This document shows positions 1 through 10,500 of a DNA stretch of 64,000 bases, piece by piece. The stretch spans positions 16,763,501 through 16,827,500 of the forward strand of contig NC_092601.1 of assembly GCF_047663525.1 (NCBI RefSeq). Reading direction: 5' to 3'. The stretch is from Anas platyrhynchos. Taxonomy: Eukaryota; Chordata; Aves; Anseriformes; Anatidae. A model generated the notes under the pieces. It was given only the letters and a program-made list of their open reading frames with translations. It was not told the DNA's origin and did no database searches. The translations under genes and the position numbers were made by a program. Within the stretch, counting starts at the first letter, position 1; the number at the start of each line of letters is the position of its first letter.

Positions 1-1333
1 CCCCCTGCGCCGCTCTGGCAGCGGGGCCCATCGGGGACGGCTGCGCTGTCTCCGCTCGGCGCCGCCTGCTGAGGTCTGTTGGGTTCCCTCCCGGCAGCGC
101 CGTGCCAGTCGCTCCGTGGGGAGCGAGGCCGAGTCGGGGAGCTGTCCTGGATGGGGCTGCGTGTGTTCTTTAGGATGTCTTGTCCTTGGGGATCACCCCA
201 CAGGCAGCTTTTGGCAGCGGAGGAGCCGAGCTGCCGGCCCTCTCCTGGCCCCTGCTCTGCGCCTGCTGCGTCCCTTCCCTGGTTTGGGGCTGGGGCCAGG
301 CTTGCTGCCTCTTCCCCCTCATCCCCCTGTGATTTGCAGCTGTGAAATGGGGTTGTAGGATGGCATCTGCTCCTCTCTGACCAGCAGGGAAGAGGTGACT
401 GCTCCTTCAGCCCCTTCCCATCCTGCCCGTCCCAGCGGCTCACCCCAAACCCTCTGAGATGGAGGGGAGGCAGGGAAGGGTCCCCAGCAGGGACGTGGGG
501 TTGGCTTTGCATTGGCCACAGGGGTCTGGGGCTGTAGAGGCGCTTTAAAAGAGCTTTTTGGTGAATTAAAAGCTGAGAGGGGCAGGGCTGCTGCCTGTAA
601 ATACTCGGGGGTGGCAGGGATAGGAGGGATTTATGTCCACCCAAGGACAATGCTGGCTCAAGAACCAGTGGGTAGAGACCGGCAGGAATAAACTCGGGCT
701 GGGAATGCCAAATCCTCCATCCCATGCAGGAGATGCCTGAAAGCTCCAAGTGCCTCTCTGTGCTGAAGTCTGGGCTCTGTGGATGAACCCGGGGGGGTAT
801 TCTTAGCTCTCCTCTCATTTACACGTGTGTGAAACTTCTTTCTTCCTGTATCTGAACCGGTGTGAGATGTGTCAGCGTGGCGACAAGAAGGGTGTGTGTG
901 TGAATGTGCACACACCCGTGCACACCTGCCTGCACTTCCCTCTGTCTTTTTAGGATCAGTCTCTCGCAGCATCTTCCCCCTGTCCTTGCAGGGTCCTGAA
1001 CACAAAACCCCAAGAATTCTTGTCCCATTTTACAGATGATGACAAAATCCTGCGGAGGGGAAGGAACCAGCTGTTACCTGGGCCGGCTTTTCCTGTTCTT
1101 TCCCTTCTTTTTGCTCCTGACCCCGTCAACGCATCTCACCCCTCTGCTGCCAGCTGCTTTCCTACCCTAAACGTGTTGTGTTGGCGTCAGCACTCGAATT
1201 AGGTTGGGTTGGGAAAGCTCACCCCTTTTCCAGGGGCTCGGGAAGCCTGAGCTGCCCCAGCTTAGGCACGGGGAGCAGCACCGTCCCCCTGGGCCACCCC
1301 AAACCTCACCTCTCTCTCTCTCGTGCCCCCCAG
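1..1333 (+). other. NATD1: NATD1 intron 1, 3' part (partial)
   Basis: Everything before the splice acceptor at 1332-1333 (a pyrimidine-rich tract ending CCCCCCAG) is read as intron. The first coding exon of NATD1 should encode about 36 residues with an RRRQF-type segment. I see nothing like it here, so it probably lies upstream of the window. The first 80 bases are GC-rich and may be the edge of the promoter CpG island. A short stretch near 1022-1040 looks like an antisense MIR fragment (see findings). Confidence 0.6.
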
Positions 1334-1452
1334 GTTGCCACGACAGGGCAGTGCTGCTCTACGAGTACGTGGGGAAGCGGATCGTGGACTTGCAGCACAC
1401 GGAGGTCCCGGATGCCTACCGAGGAAGGGGAATAGCCAAACACCTGGCGAAG
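1334..1452 (+). CDS. NATD1: NATD1 internal coding exon
   Basis: The acceptor is CCCCCCAG just before 1334 and the donor is GTACGG at 1453. The exon starts at codon position 2 (a GT completing a split Gly codon), encodes CHDRAV... through ...KHLAK, and ends on a codon boundary. It carries the R-G-R-G-I-A putative CoA-binding loop. Confidence 0.95.
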
Positions 1453-2278
1453 GTACGGCCGCTGCCAGCCCTGGGGGTTTGCTGTCCCTATCCGACAGCA
1501 GACGGAGGCACAGGGAGGCAAAGAGAGGTCCCAAAGGAAAAGGAACACGTTTTGGGGTGACCAAACCCCAAGAATGGATGTGTTAAGCCAGCCCTGCTGC
1601 AGCCAAGAGCTGGGATGGGGATGCTGTGATGCAGGGGGGGTGTTTTGGGGGAGCTGCTGCAGCAGGCACTCTCCCACCCCTTTAGGTTAGCTCCTTGCAA
1701 GAGGAGCCCCCCAAGCTCCAGGCACCTCTTTTTTTGGGGACACCTCGGCGGGGCAGCCGGGCTGTTTTGCCTTCCCTTCCCTGTGCCCTGGCGTGCTGGA
1801 TGGAAATGGGTGGTCAGGCGTTCCTATTTCTGGCCACGAGAGGGGCTGGGTGAGTTCCAGCGCATCCGGCCGCTGCCCAGCCTCGGCCCTCTCCTCCTCC
1901 CTCGCTCCCACCCTGCTTTTTGCTCGGGGCTGGTTCAACCTCTCCCCCCTGCAGCTCACCTCAAAGCTTTTCAAGGCCCTCCTGGGTCTTTTTCCTGCCT
2001 TGGGTCCTGCTTTGGGGGCTCGCAGCTGTGCAGGGAGGGCTGAGGGGCTGCTAGCAGGATATCCGTGCTCCCCCCAGCCTTCTCTCTCGGGTGGGAGCAC
2101 AGGGGGGCTGTGAGGTTTCGGGGGGTGCTGTTTGTAACCCATCTTCTCCGTTTCGTCGCAGGCAGCCTTGGACTTTGTGGTGGAGGAGGACCTGAAAGCT
2201 CACCTGACGTGCTGGTACATTCAGAAATACGTCAAGGAGAACCCGCTGCCGCAGTACCTGGAACACTTGCAGCCTTAA
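1334..2278 (+). CDS. NATD1: NATD1, N-acetyltransferase domain-containing protein 1 (3' coding part, two exons)
   Basis: Coding segments are 1334-1452 and 2162-2278. Spliced, they give about 78 C-terminal residues that match vertebrate NATD1 (about 113 residues in human) nearly without change: [15 protein letters not shown], then [12 protein letters not shown], and after the junction [19 protein letters not shown], ending EHLQP. The family is a small single-domain GNAT-like fold. The R-G-R-G-I-A segment sits where GNAT proteins bind the acetyl-CoA pyrophosphate, so CoA binding is inferred, but no substrate is established to my knowledge. The N-terminal part is missing because exon 1 lies outside the window. 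The gene runs in the same direction as TMEM11, which starts about 5.2 kb downstream. No break or frameshift is seen. Confidence 0.95.
2162..2278 (+). CDS. NATD1: NATD1 last coding exon
   Basis: The acceptor is TTCGTCGCAG ending at 2161. The exon opens in frame with [11 protein letters not shown], contains the conserved [17 protein letters not shown] segment and stops at TAA 2276-2278. That is 38 residues plus the stop, the same C-terminal length as in mammals. Confidence 0.95.
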   Translation, partial: AALDFVVEEDLKAHLTCWYIQKYVKENPLPQYLEHLQP

Positions 2279-5230
2279 GGCAGGGCAGCTCCCGCCACCA
2301 GCACGCCTGTCCCTGACTGTTCAACGCGGCCTTCGCTTCTCTGCAGTCTCAGGAAACCCCCTTCCGCACTCACAATTCCCTTTTTTTGTTGTTTTTTTTT
2401 TGTTTTTAAAGCGTGCCCATGTGGCGCACGAGCGTGGGCACAACCTCCTCCTCCCTGCCCACGTGCGAGCATGGCTGCGGCCCCTGCACTCCGGGCACGT
2501 TGTGTGCCCCCCAGTGCTTTTCATCCCGAGCCAGAGGGTGGAAGAGGATGATTTTTGCCCCAAACTCCATCACGAGAGCAGGGGATGACTCTGTCTGCGC
2601 CTCGTCCTCTCTCCTCTGCTTGGCAACAGCTGTGAACTTGCTGGGGGATGTTGGTTAGGGGAGAATTGTGGGGTCCCAGCCCCCTTTCCTCCTGCAGCTG
2701 GGGGAGATGCTGTGGATTAAGCCTCGTGGAGCAGAGGGAGGTGCTGGAGGAGCCCCAGCCCCGTGGCAGGAACATCTCCTGCAGCAAGAACATCTGCTGA
2801 GCGCCGAGCTTTGCCCGAAGCCCCATGGGGTGCAGCTGAAACCGTGTGGGCAGCGGTGGTGCGGAGATGCTGAGACACTGAGACCTCTGAGCCGGGAGAG
2901 AGGAGCTGCGTGGGGACCAGGCGTCATCTGCAGAGGCTGTGGCAGTGCATTCGGAGGGAGAAACACGGCGTTGTGGTGGGTTAATGCTCTTGGAGGTGCC
3001 AGCTTTTGCCTGATCTTCTGGACACAGCCCCACACAGCATCCCGCAGGGTCCCCGGCTGTCGTTCTGTCTGTGCTGCCTGCTGGTGAGGGCACAGCCTGC
3101 CCAGAAGTGCAGCCCCAGGGTGGTTTCCTGCATAGCTGAAGAGGAAGGCTCCCCACATCTCCTTCATCTCCAGATCTCCACCTGTCTGTGCCTCGGATCC
3201 AAAGGTCTGAGCCGACACCACATCCTGAGAGCAGCGGGGCTGAGGCCTCAGGGATCTGGTCCCGTCTCCAGGGCTCGATGCTGGAGCCACCCAGCTCCGT
3301 GTGGATGCTGTTCACTCCTCACGGCCTTTGGAAAGCAGCCCTGATGCAGGGCATTGCCCCTCTGCTCACCGGCCCCCTCGCAGCCCCGTGCCCGGGGTGC
3401 TGGCAGCGTGCTGGGGTGGAACGCCCTCGCCGTGCACCGCTACCTCTGCGGGCAGTGACCCCGTGCACGGCTCAGCATTGCTGCAGTCGGACGTAGAGGT
3501 AATGCCGTGACAGCAGGGCACTGCTCAGCTCCTGTTTGCCACCTCTTCTGCTTCGTTCGGGCTTTTCTGAGCTAGACCCCAGAGGTTTTCACCCCCAGCT
3601 CTCAGGATTTCGTGAGGCACCGGGGCTGGGCTGCTCGGTCAGCAGCTGGGGGCTGCAGGCAGGCAGCAGGAGATGAAGAGCCTTTCACCCGGAGCTCAGA
3701 TCCAAACTTAGCTTATCTCTCAGCAGGGACTAAAGTTTACAACCTGTGCCACGGGCTGAATGAAGCCTGGGCCAGGCAGCGGCTCAGCTCCTCTCCCAGA
3801 GCCAGAGGAGGCAAAGGAAAAAGCTCCCGCAGCTTCTGCTCCTGGGTGGGTCGGCTGGAGACGGAGACCCCGTGCCCAGTGTTAGCCAGGGAGGTCCTGA
3901 TCTCTTCTGGCCACCTGCCTGTGCTCGCAGGCTGCCTGCTGCCAACATAACGCAGCTCTCCGCACGCTGGCTTGAGTCAAACCTCCTGAGCTCTGCCCCT
4001 GCCGCAGCACTGAGACCCCTGCCTGTTTTTACCACCCACCTTGGCAGGGACCTGTGCCGAAAGGCACCAGGCGCAGCGCCGCCTCTGCCCCACGTCTCTG
4101 CCCTCTAGCTGCCTCTCTCAGCCTGGCTGCAGACTTCAGGATGGCTTCGAGGGGCTGGGGAAGGGTCATGGGTAAAGAACTGAAGAAAAGCGGCCCGAGA
4201 AGACAGCCAGGCTGCTAAACACTTGCTTTTTAACATGGAAAACGCTTTGACATCTAGTTCCAGGAGCAAGGCTGTCTCTGTTACAGCCAGGCAATGACAG
4301 AACCATCCCTGCTCTGGGTCCCAAAATGAAGCTGAGTGAAGCCAAGCCACCGTTGCACCTGCGTTGCAGCAGGGCTGGGTGCTCGAAGAGATCTGTGCCT
4401 GGGTGCCTCCTAGGAGCAATAGCACGAGCCTTAGTTTTGGGTTTGCGTAGGTTCCCACTGTGTGGCAGCTCCCAGGAGCTCCCCATCTCCATGGAGGATG
4501 CACAGGCAGGGCTCAGCGTCCCTGCAGCCCTTCGTGCTGCTCCAGCAGGACCCTTGTGCTTCCCAGTGCTGGATCGTGAGCGGCAATCACTGCCTTAAAT
4601 CAGGCACAGCACATGGATTTGCTGCCGCATCCCTTCGAGGTGCTACAACCCCTCCGGTGTCCGACCCGACGGAGATGTGCCGGTTTCCGTGCCAACTGTT
4701 TTACTGCTGTACCCATCCTCCTGCCCCAGCCCCGTGGCGTTTGAGGTCGGCAAAAAGCAATACCCACCGGTCACCAGCGATGCCACCAGCCCCTGCGCCG
4801 CTCATCCCTGCGGGAAGGAGCTCTCTGCGCTGCCCCTTGGTGCTGACCCAGCCTGGAAGAGCCGGGATCCTGGACTCTCTCCGGCGACAGGAGCGTGGAA
4901 GTGGTGTGGTTGAACAGTGAGGTCCCCGAGCCCGTTTGAACTACAGACTTTCATGGGTGGGGAGATACAAATCGCTGTCAAAGCCGCTTCCACCTCGCCC
5001 AACTTGAAACTCCCCCTCCCTCATCCGCTTCCCAGCGTTGTCTTCCTCTGTCCGAGGTTTCTGTTCTGTTCAATTCGGTGGTTACGATGTGCCTTTCCTT
5101 CTCAGGACCTGTTACAAACAACCTTTCTGCTTTTGTTTCTAACATTTATCTTTATCCCTCCTCTGTCATACTATAAAACCTGAACATATTGCATGGAATA
5201 CAGTACAATAAAAAGTGTGGCTTAACTCAG
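2279..5230 (+). other. NATD1: NATD1 3' UTR (inferred)
   Basis: No coding exon of any recognised gene lies between the NATD1 stop codon and the strong poly(A) signal at 5207. I therefore read the stretch as one long 3' UTR of about 2.9 kb. It is moderately GC-rich up to about 4.9 kb and then becomes T-rich just before the signal, as is usual near a cleavage site. Long open frames on the minus strand here look like GC-rich noise. The exact end is inferred from the signal only. Confidence 0.6.
5207..5212 (+). terminator. NATD1: poly(A) signal AATAAA, probable NATD1 3' end
   Basis: A canonical AATAAA is preceded by T-rich sequence (5090-5170) and followed at once by GT-rich AAGTGTGG, the usual downstream element. 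It is the best + strand signal I noticed between the NATD1 stop and the TMEM11 promoter. Confidence 0.6.
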
Positions 5231-6969
5231 CGGCGGAGGTTTGCTGAATGCAGGGACAGGAGGAGGTGGCCGGGGGACCTCAGGCATCCCTGTCCCTGTC
5301 CCCACTGGGCTGGGTCACCTCGGCAGAGCCAGTTGCACAGGTCTCGTCAGACAGCTCTGTCTTCCAGGCTGTGTCCAGCGTGATTGCTGCTGCCACTGAT
5401 GACAATTAGTCATTTTCTACATAAATCTCTTTCTCATCTTCCTAAAAAAATGAGTCCTCTAACTCCTGCTCTCTAGGTTATTAAGTGCTGTGCATGTCTG
5501 TGTCTTGGAGAGGGGGCAGAAGGTGGCAGATGTACTCAGCAGCCACCCTCCTACTGCCTGCTCCCACCACAAATGAGCGGGGAGGCAGGAGCTGAGGCTG
5601 CTGGCTTTTATTTTGGGTCTTAAGGCTGCCTGACGGCGATAACTGCAAAGAGTTTGGGGTGAGGGGGATCACAACCGATCCTCCCCTGCTCCCACAAAGC
5701 AGTCCTGCCTCCAAACAGTCCTCAGGAACAATCCTGCAAACGCAGCCTCTCCCAGTCCGGCGCTAAACGCTTGTGTTCGTCTGCTGAAGGTGTTTGAAAA
5801 CATGAAGGCACGAACCATTTAAATAGCCGGTTAGTGGAGCCCTTCCCTCGTAGGGGAGCAGGGCGGGCGGGCAGGTGACTCAGAGGAACACCAGGCGCTT
5901 CCCTGCGGGGCCCAGCACCCAGAGCTATCACCCTGGGGCTCCCAGCCAGCGTGTTTACCTCCTGAAGATGGGTTCAAGCCTCGGAGGCCAAGGCTGGACC
6001 AGCAGTAGCTGAAAATCCTAAGGGGTAGCGGTGGGCAGAAGGGGCACCACTTAGCTCCGGTTCTGATTTGCCCCAGTGTGACAAGCGACACCAGGCTGCA
6101 ATTTGAGCAGGCAAGGAGTTTGGGGTTCTGCCCTGCTCCTCCCCAGAGACAGCGCGGTGGATTTGGGTTATAGCGCGGAGCCAGGCTGTTGCTAGTAACA
6201 CGCTGTGTTTACATTCCACATTCCACAAAGTCCAACGCTCCGGCCTGCCCCAGCAATGCTGCCACTCGGCTGCACGCTCTGCAGGGCTGGGAGCCTTTCC
6301 CAAGCACCTCTCACTCACGTAAATGTGTTATTTACCTCCGCCGACAGAGCAGAACCCCAAATTATGGCCGAGAAAGCCGAGGTGCAGGGCAGCCCCGCAG
6401 TCTGCAAGCACAGCCTCGCCGTGCCCGGGGAGATGCAGGCAGCTTCGGGGCTGTTCTCTTCAGTCACATTACCTCACTCGGAAATAATGCTGTCAAAAAG
6501 AGGAATTTTTAAGGAAGGGGAGTTGGCAGAGACAGCGCCGTTCCTCTGAAATGCCTCGTCAGTCATTTCAGATGTACATCCCTGTGGACGTGCTCCTTTT
6601 CCCCTTCTCCTCGGGGGCTTGGGAGCTCCAGGGGAAGAAGCAGCAAGAGGAGGGCGATGGAAATGAGTGGGGAATGGAGGGGGACAGGAGGGGAACCCCA
6701 CAGGGCTCAGCTGCTGGGCTGGAGGAGGGCACCCCTGTGGGCTGGGGAGCTGCAGGTTGCTGAGGGAGGACTGGGGGAGGACTGACAGAGGACAGGCTTC
6801 CTAGGAAAAGGCTCCTGGCAGGAGTTGAAGGGCTGGGAGAACCCCGGGAGGCTCTGGGGGGTCCTGTGGGAGGTTTTGGGATCACGTCGTGGCCGTGCTG
6901 TGTGCCAGGTCCCAGCTCTGCTCGGGCAGCCCGCAGGCTGAGGGGAGGCGTGTGGGGTGCCCCACACAC
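5231..6969. other. intergenic, NATD1 to TMEM11
   Basis: No coding exon, RNA gene or clear transposon is recognised. Open frames are short, differ between strands and show no familiar domains. The stretch probably includes distal upstream sequence of TMEM11. Confidence 0.6.
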
Positions 6970-7037
6970 GTGTGTGCCCAACAAATGTGTGTGAACAACA
7001 AATGTGTGTGCCCAAACGCCCGTGTGTGCCCAAACTC
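6970..7037 (+). repeat. 17-18 bp tandem repeat, about 4 units
   Basis: Units start with GTGTGTG and continue CCCAACAAAT, AACAACAAAT, CCCAAACGCC and CCCAAACTC, beginning at 6970, 6987, 7004 and 7022. Units 1 and 2 differ at two positions; units 3 and 4 share CCCAAAC. It is a minisatellite-like array about 450 bp upstream of the TMEM11 start. Confidence 0.75.
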
Positions 7038-7305
7038 GTGTTCTGTTTTCCACTGAGGTGTTTATTTAGGAACTGCCGCCCCGCCTCACAGGGAACACAT
7101 TGGGGGTGCTCGGCATGGCACAAACTGGCTCCATTTAGCCCCAAAACCCAATCCATTCCCTAGGGGGTTCCGCTGAGGGCTAGCACGGCTCCCCTGGCCC
7201 TTCTCTCTCCCCCCAATTTCAGCACGGGGCACACGACGCCCCCTGCCCCCTTCCCACCCCGCCACCCTCATGGCGGGGCGGCGGGCCCCTCCACCTGAGG
7301 AGAGG

Positions 7306-7330
7306 ACTACAACTCCCAGAATCCCCCGCG
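7306..7330 (+). promoter_or_regulatory. ZNF143/Staf (SBS) site, copy 1
   Basis: The sequence starts ACTACAACTCCCAGAAT and ends CCCCGCG. This follows the ZNF143 SBS consensus as I recall it (ACTACAATTCCCAGAATGC followed by YYGCG), with one mismatch in the 5' half and a C-rich change in the 3' half. It lies about 175-200 bp upstream of the TMEM11 start codon. Confidence 0.75.
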
Positions 7331-7348
7331 CAGCCCGCCTCTCCGTGC

Positions 7349-7373
7349 CGCGAGGCACTGTGGGACTCGTAGT
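7349..7373 (-). promoter_or_regulatory. ZNF143/Staf (SBS) site, copy 2, reverse orientation
   Basis: Read on the minus strand it starts ACTACGAGTCCCACAGTGCC and ends TCGCG. That keeps the ACTAC, TCCCA, TGC and CGCG anchor positions of the ZNF143 element. It faces copy 1 across an 18 bp gap. Confidence 0.65.
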
Positions 7374-7426
7374 CCTCACCCATTGACCCCCGCGCTCACT
7401 GAGTGGTTCCGGCCCCCACCCCGCGG

Positions 7427-7451
7427 ACTACATTTCCCGTCGGGCAGCGCG
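7427..7451 (+). promoter_or_regulatory. ZNF143/Staf (SBS) site, copy 3
   Basis: The sequence starts ACTACATTTCCCGTCGGGCA and ends GCGCG. It keeps the ACTACA, TTCCC, GCA and GCG anchor positions of the consensus and lies about 50-75 bp before the TMEM11 start codon, close to the likely transcription start. Confidence 0.65.
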
Positions 7452-7497
7452 GCGGGCCCGCGGCCCTTTGGCGGAGACATTTGCCAGCCGAGTGTCT

Positions 7498-7511
7498 CCA
7501 AGATGGCGGCG
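7498..7511 (+). promoter_or_regulatory. TMEM11: YY1-type element over the TMEM11 start codon
   Basis: CCAAGATGGCGGCG contains the classic YY1 core AAGATGGCGGC, and the ATG inside it is the TMEM11 start codon. Such downstream YY1 sites are common at housekeeping promoters with short leaders. This suggests that the 5' UTR is short. Confidence 0.7.
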
Positions 7512-7570
7512 TGGGGAAGGAGGCGCGGCGGCCCCGGCAGCACCAACAGCGGTGGCGGCGGCCGGGAGAG
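7503..7570 (+). CDS. TMEM11: TMEM11 coding exon 1
   Basis: ATG lies in an AAG-ATG-G context (A at -3, G at +4), a strong Kozak match. The exon encodes MAAWGRRRGGPGSTNSGGGG plus RE and two bases of an Arg codon, then donor GTGAGG at 7571. The Gly/Ser stretch is slightly longer than in human. Confidence 0.95.
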
Positions 7571-10500
7571 GTGAGGCCGGGGCCGGGCAGGGGCTTTAGG
7601 GGCAGCCGGGGTTTTTAGGGGATGCTCGGAGGCGGTGGGGAGCGAGCTGCGGCCCTCGGGGCTCCCCGCGACCCCGCGGCAAGGGCGGGGGCCGCGCTGA
7701 GGGGAGCGGGGCCGCGCTGAGGGGAGCGGGGCCGCGCTGAGGGGAGGCCGCGGCCTCGCTGAGGGGAGCCCGGAGATGGGGGGGGAGGGAGGGGGGCGGT
7801 TTGGTGCCCCCGGGACCGGCCCCGGGTTTTCAAGAGGAGGCTCCGAGGCTTGGGGAGGGGTAAGGGGAGCCCTAAGGAGCGGGCTCGGTAAGGGACGGCG
7901 GCGGCCGCGGCTGTTCCCGCGTGGGTAGAGCGGGACCGGGGGCCGGGGCGGAGGAGGCAGGGCCGGGCAGGGCCGGCCGGCCCCCGGGAGGCTCCTGGCG
8001 AGGCTATTTTTAAATATAAAGGCGGGGAGGGCACCGGCGGCTCCTCCAGGGTGACCTCCTGCCGGGGGTGGCCGCCCGAGGTGCGGTGTTCGCCGCTTGC
8101 CAGCTCGCGGGGTCGGTGGCTCCGTTTTTTGTGGCTCCTGCAGCACCCAGGGGGTGCCAGGACAGGCTGGGAATACCCAGGGGATATCTGTGGGGGAGCT
8201 GAGACCCTAGCTTTAAGGACTGGGGGAAAAAAGGGACGGGAGGAAACCGTGCTGAGCTGTTCTGAGGGCTGTGCGCGTGGTTCTTTACCTGCTTAAAGCG
8301 TCTGCCTAAATCCCGTGGCTCCTTACGTTGGCATTTTTCCCCATTTCGCCCTAGGGCTGACTGATGTAACTCGCAGCAGCTGCGTTTTCATTGTGAGGAG
8401 ATGTTTTCTTTTGTTTTCCCGCCTTACTTAGTGACCGTGATATCCCTTTGATTTTTTTTTGTTGTTGTTTTTGTCTCGTTTTGCTCCCTTGCTGTAGTTC
8501 AAGGGGACTGTATTTGGTGGTGCTGAATCTACATAGCCGTGGGGAGTCGCAGGTAACCCTTAATGTTCTGTGAAGAGCAGAAATTCTGCCCGTGCCAAGG
8601 GGATCTGAAAGCAATTGAATCGGAAGAGCTGATGGAATCACTACATTAGCCTAGGTTGTATAAACAGCTCAGAAAGCCACAGAGCTCAGTGGCACGGTGG
8701 GAAAACGGCACCCACTGCTGGCGCCTGCCCCGGTGCTAAAGGCACGAGGCGAGGAGTTCTCACGCTGTGGTGCTGCGCTCTCAGGAGAAGTGGAGAAAAA
8801 ATATGGAAAAGAGCACTCGCCTTCAGTGAAAATTAATCTGCCTGGATGAAAATTGATGCAGACTTAAAAGTGAGTTGTTACCTGTTAAGTTAGTCTGCGA
8901 GCTATGCAGTAAGCTAATTGTAGAACGTAATTGCAGTTTGTGGGGATTTTTAGGCTCTGATTACTCTTGATCTTATGATCCAAACCACTTGTTCATAAAC
9001 ATGAGCTGCTTTGGGAGCATTCAGCATGCATTATTCTCCTTCTATAACGAGAAGCACGTCGCTAGGCATAAGAAAGCACCAAAGTGACACAGCAGGGCAG
9101 CAGGTGATCTGCGTGACTGTTACACCACTCTTTCACAACCCTTATCAGGGGACGGCGGCTCTGTTAGGTGGCCTCCCGCGTGGCTCCTGCTGTTACCTGG
9201 TGCCGGGTGGTGTCAGCAAGGCAGCAATCCTGCCTTCTTCGCAGCTGCAGACCCGGAGATGCGCGTGACTGGGCCTCTTGATCGGTGGTTAACTCTAAAT
9301 CACACCTACCAGGCTCGTTTGGCTGCTGGCAGTGCGAGGTGTGGGAACGGTGGGGCTGGCGGGCCTGATGTCATCAGCTGGTGACGTAGGCTTTTCATAA
9401 AATGAGCACAATTTTCCTACATCAGGCGGGATTCCTGCCCCAAGACGCATTCCTTTGAACTGAGTGCGCTCAGCCAGCTCTCCTCGGAAACGGGCGGCTT
9501 CAAGGTATTTTTAGAGTCGTCAGCCAGCTTGTCCAGAAAGACATCAGTGTGTTGGGAGGTGGTGTTGAGGTTTGGTAGTGAATAAAATACTGTCTGGTGT
9601 TAGACTCGACCAGCTTTCTCTTTAATAATAAAATAAAAAAGCTCAGCCACTGTCTGTGGAGACTCTCTCCCTTCATAAATGACTTCATTGATGCAGGGGA
9701 GTCTGTAGCTGGTCAAAACCTGCTTTCCTCTACAGGACTGAAATGTAGGGATGTGAATTTCAAAGGATACTGGCTGTGAACTCCAGCTGGCTCTCTGCTG
9801 GTGGAAAAAAAAATGAAGTTTAAAAAAAAAAAAAGAGAAGCAACTAAATATTTGTGTTTCTGCATTCTGGATAGACTCATTAATGGAGACTGTCTGAAGG
9901 GAATTGTTAATCTGTAGAGCAAAACAGCTTCTAATACAGAACAGACACTGAATTGTGCTTGGGGTTTCTGTATGGAATTGAGCACGGTGACCGCCAGAAC
10001 ACAGGACAGAATGCTGTTTGTTCCCCGGGGAGATGTTCTAACAAGCTGCAGAAAGAAGAGCTCTCGTGCCATCGCTGCTCCTTGCGTTGGCTTCTCCGCA
10101 CCCCTGAAGAGATCTCTCCTCTCGCTACCTGCACTGCTCGGATTTCTGGTACTCTGTTTGCTTCCAGCAATGATTGACCCGTTTCCATTAGCCTAGCTAA
10201 TCATTAGTTGACCTAAAATTGGTGTTTCTTTTTTTGCTCTGGTGGCTGGAGGGTTTTTCAGTGTGGCTTGGTGAGGTTTTCCTTCTGATTGCCTTCCCTC
10301 ACCAAGGCTGCTTGAAGATCTCACCTGTCTTCCCCTGTTTTCTTTCCTGTTTGCATTTAAGGCATGTCTTTTGAGTGGAAATCTTGCTTTTCTGCTGTGT
10401 TTTTCCTATTCTTCCTCAGCTTCAGTGCAGTCACGGACAGCCTGGTAAAACAGCCTTCCTGAAGCTGTGGGCCTGGCAGCAGTAGGTCCTGCAGAGGTGT

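Larger units (their letters stand above)
7200..8150 (+). promoter_or_regulatory. TMEM11: CpG-island promoter of TMEM11
   Basis: This stretch is strongly GC-rich with many CpGs and covers the start codon (7503) and the first part of intron 1. No TATA box is evident, which fits a housekeeping promoter. It contains three ZNF143-like elements and a YY1-like element, listed separately. Transcription probably starts between about 7380 and 7500, but the exact site cannot be read from the sequence. Confidence 0.8.

Noticed and set aside
890-917. Perfect 9 bp inverted repeat (GGGTGTGTG / CACACACCC)
   Set aside because: It arises from adjacent TG and CA simple repeats. There is no reason to think the hairpin is functional.
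2521-3315. 264-codon minus-strand open frame
   Set aside because: It lies antisense to the inferred NATD1 3' UTR in GC-rich sequence where stop codons are rare. Its product is low in recognisable motifs and overlaps other equally open frames.
7376-8146. 256-codon minus-strand open frame, Pro/Arg-rich
   Set aside because: It is antisense to TMEM11 exon 1 and the CpG island. Composition (Pro, Arg, Ser, Gly) is what random GC-rich sequence gives, and no domain is visible.
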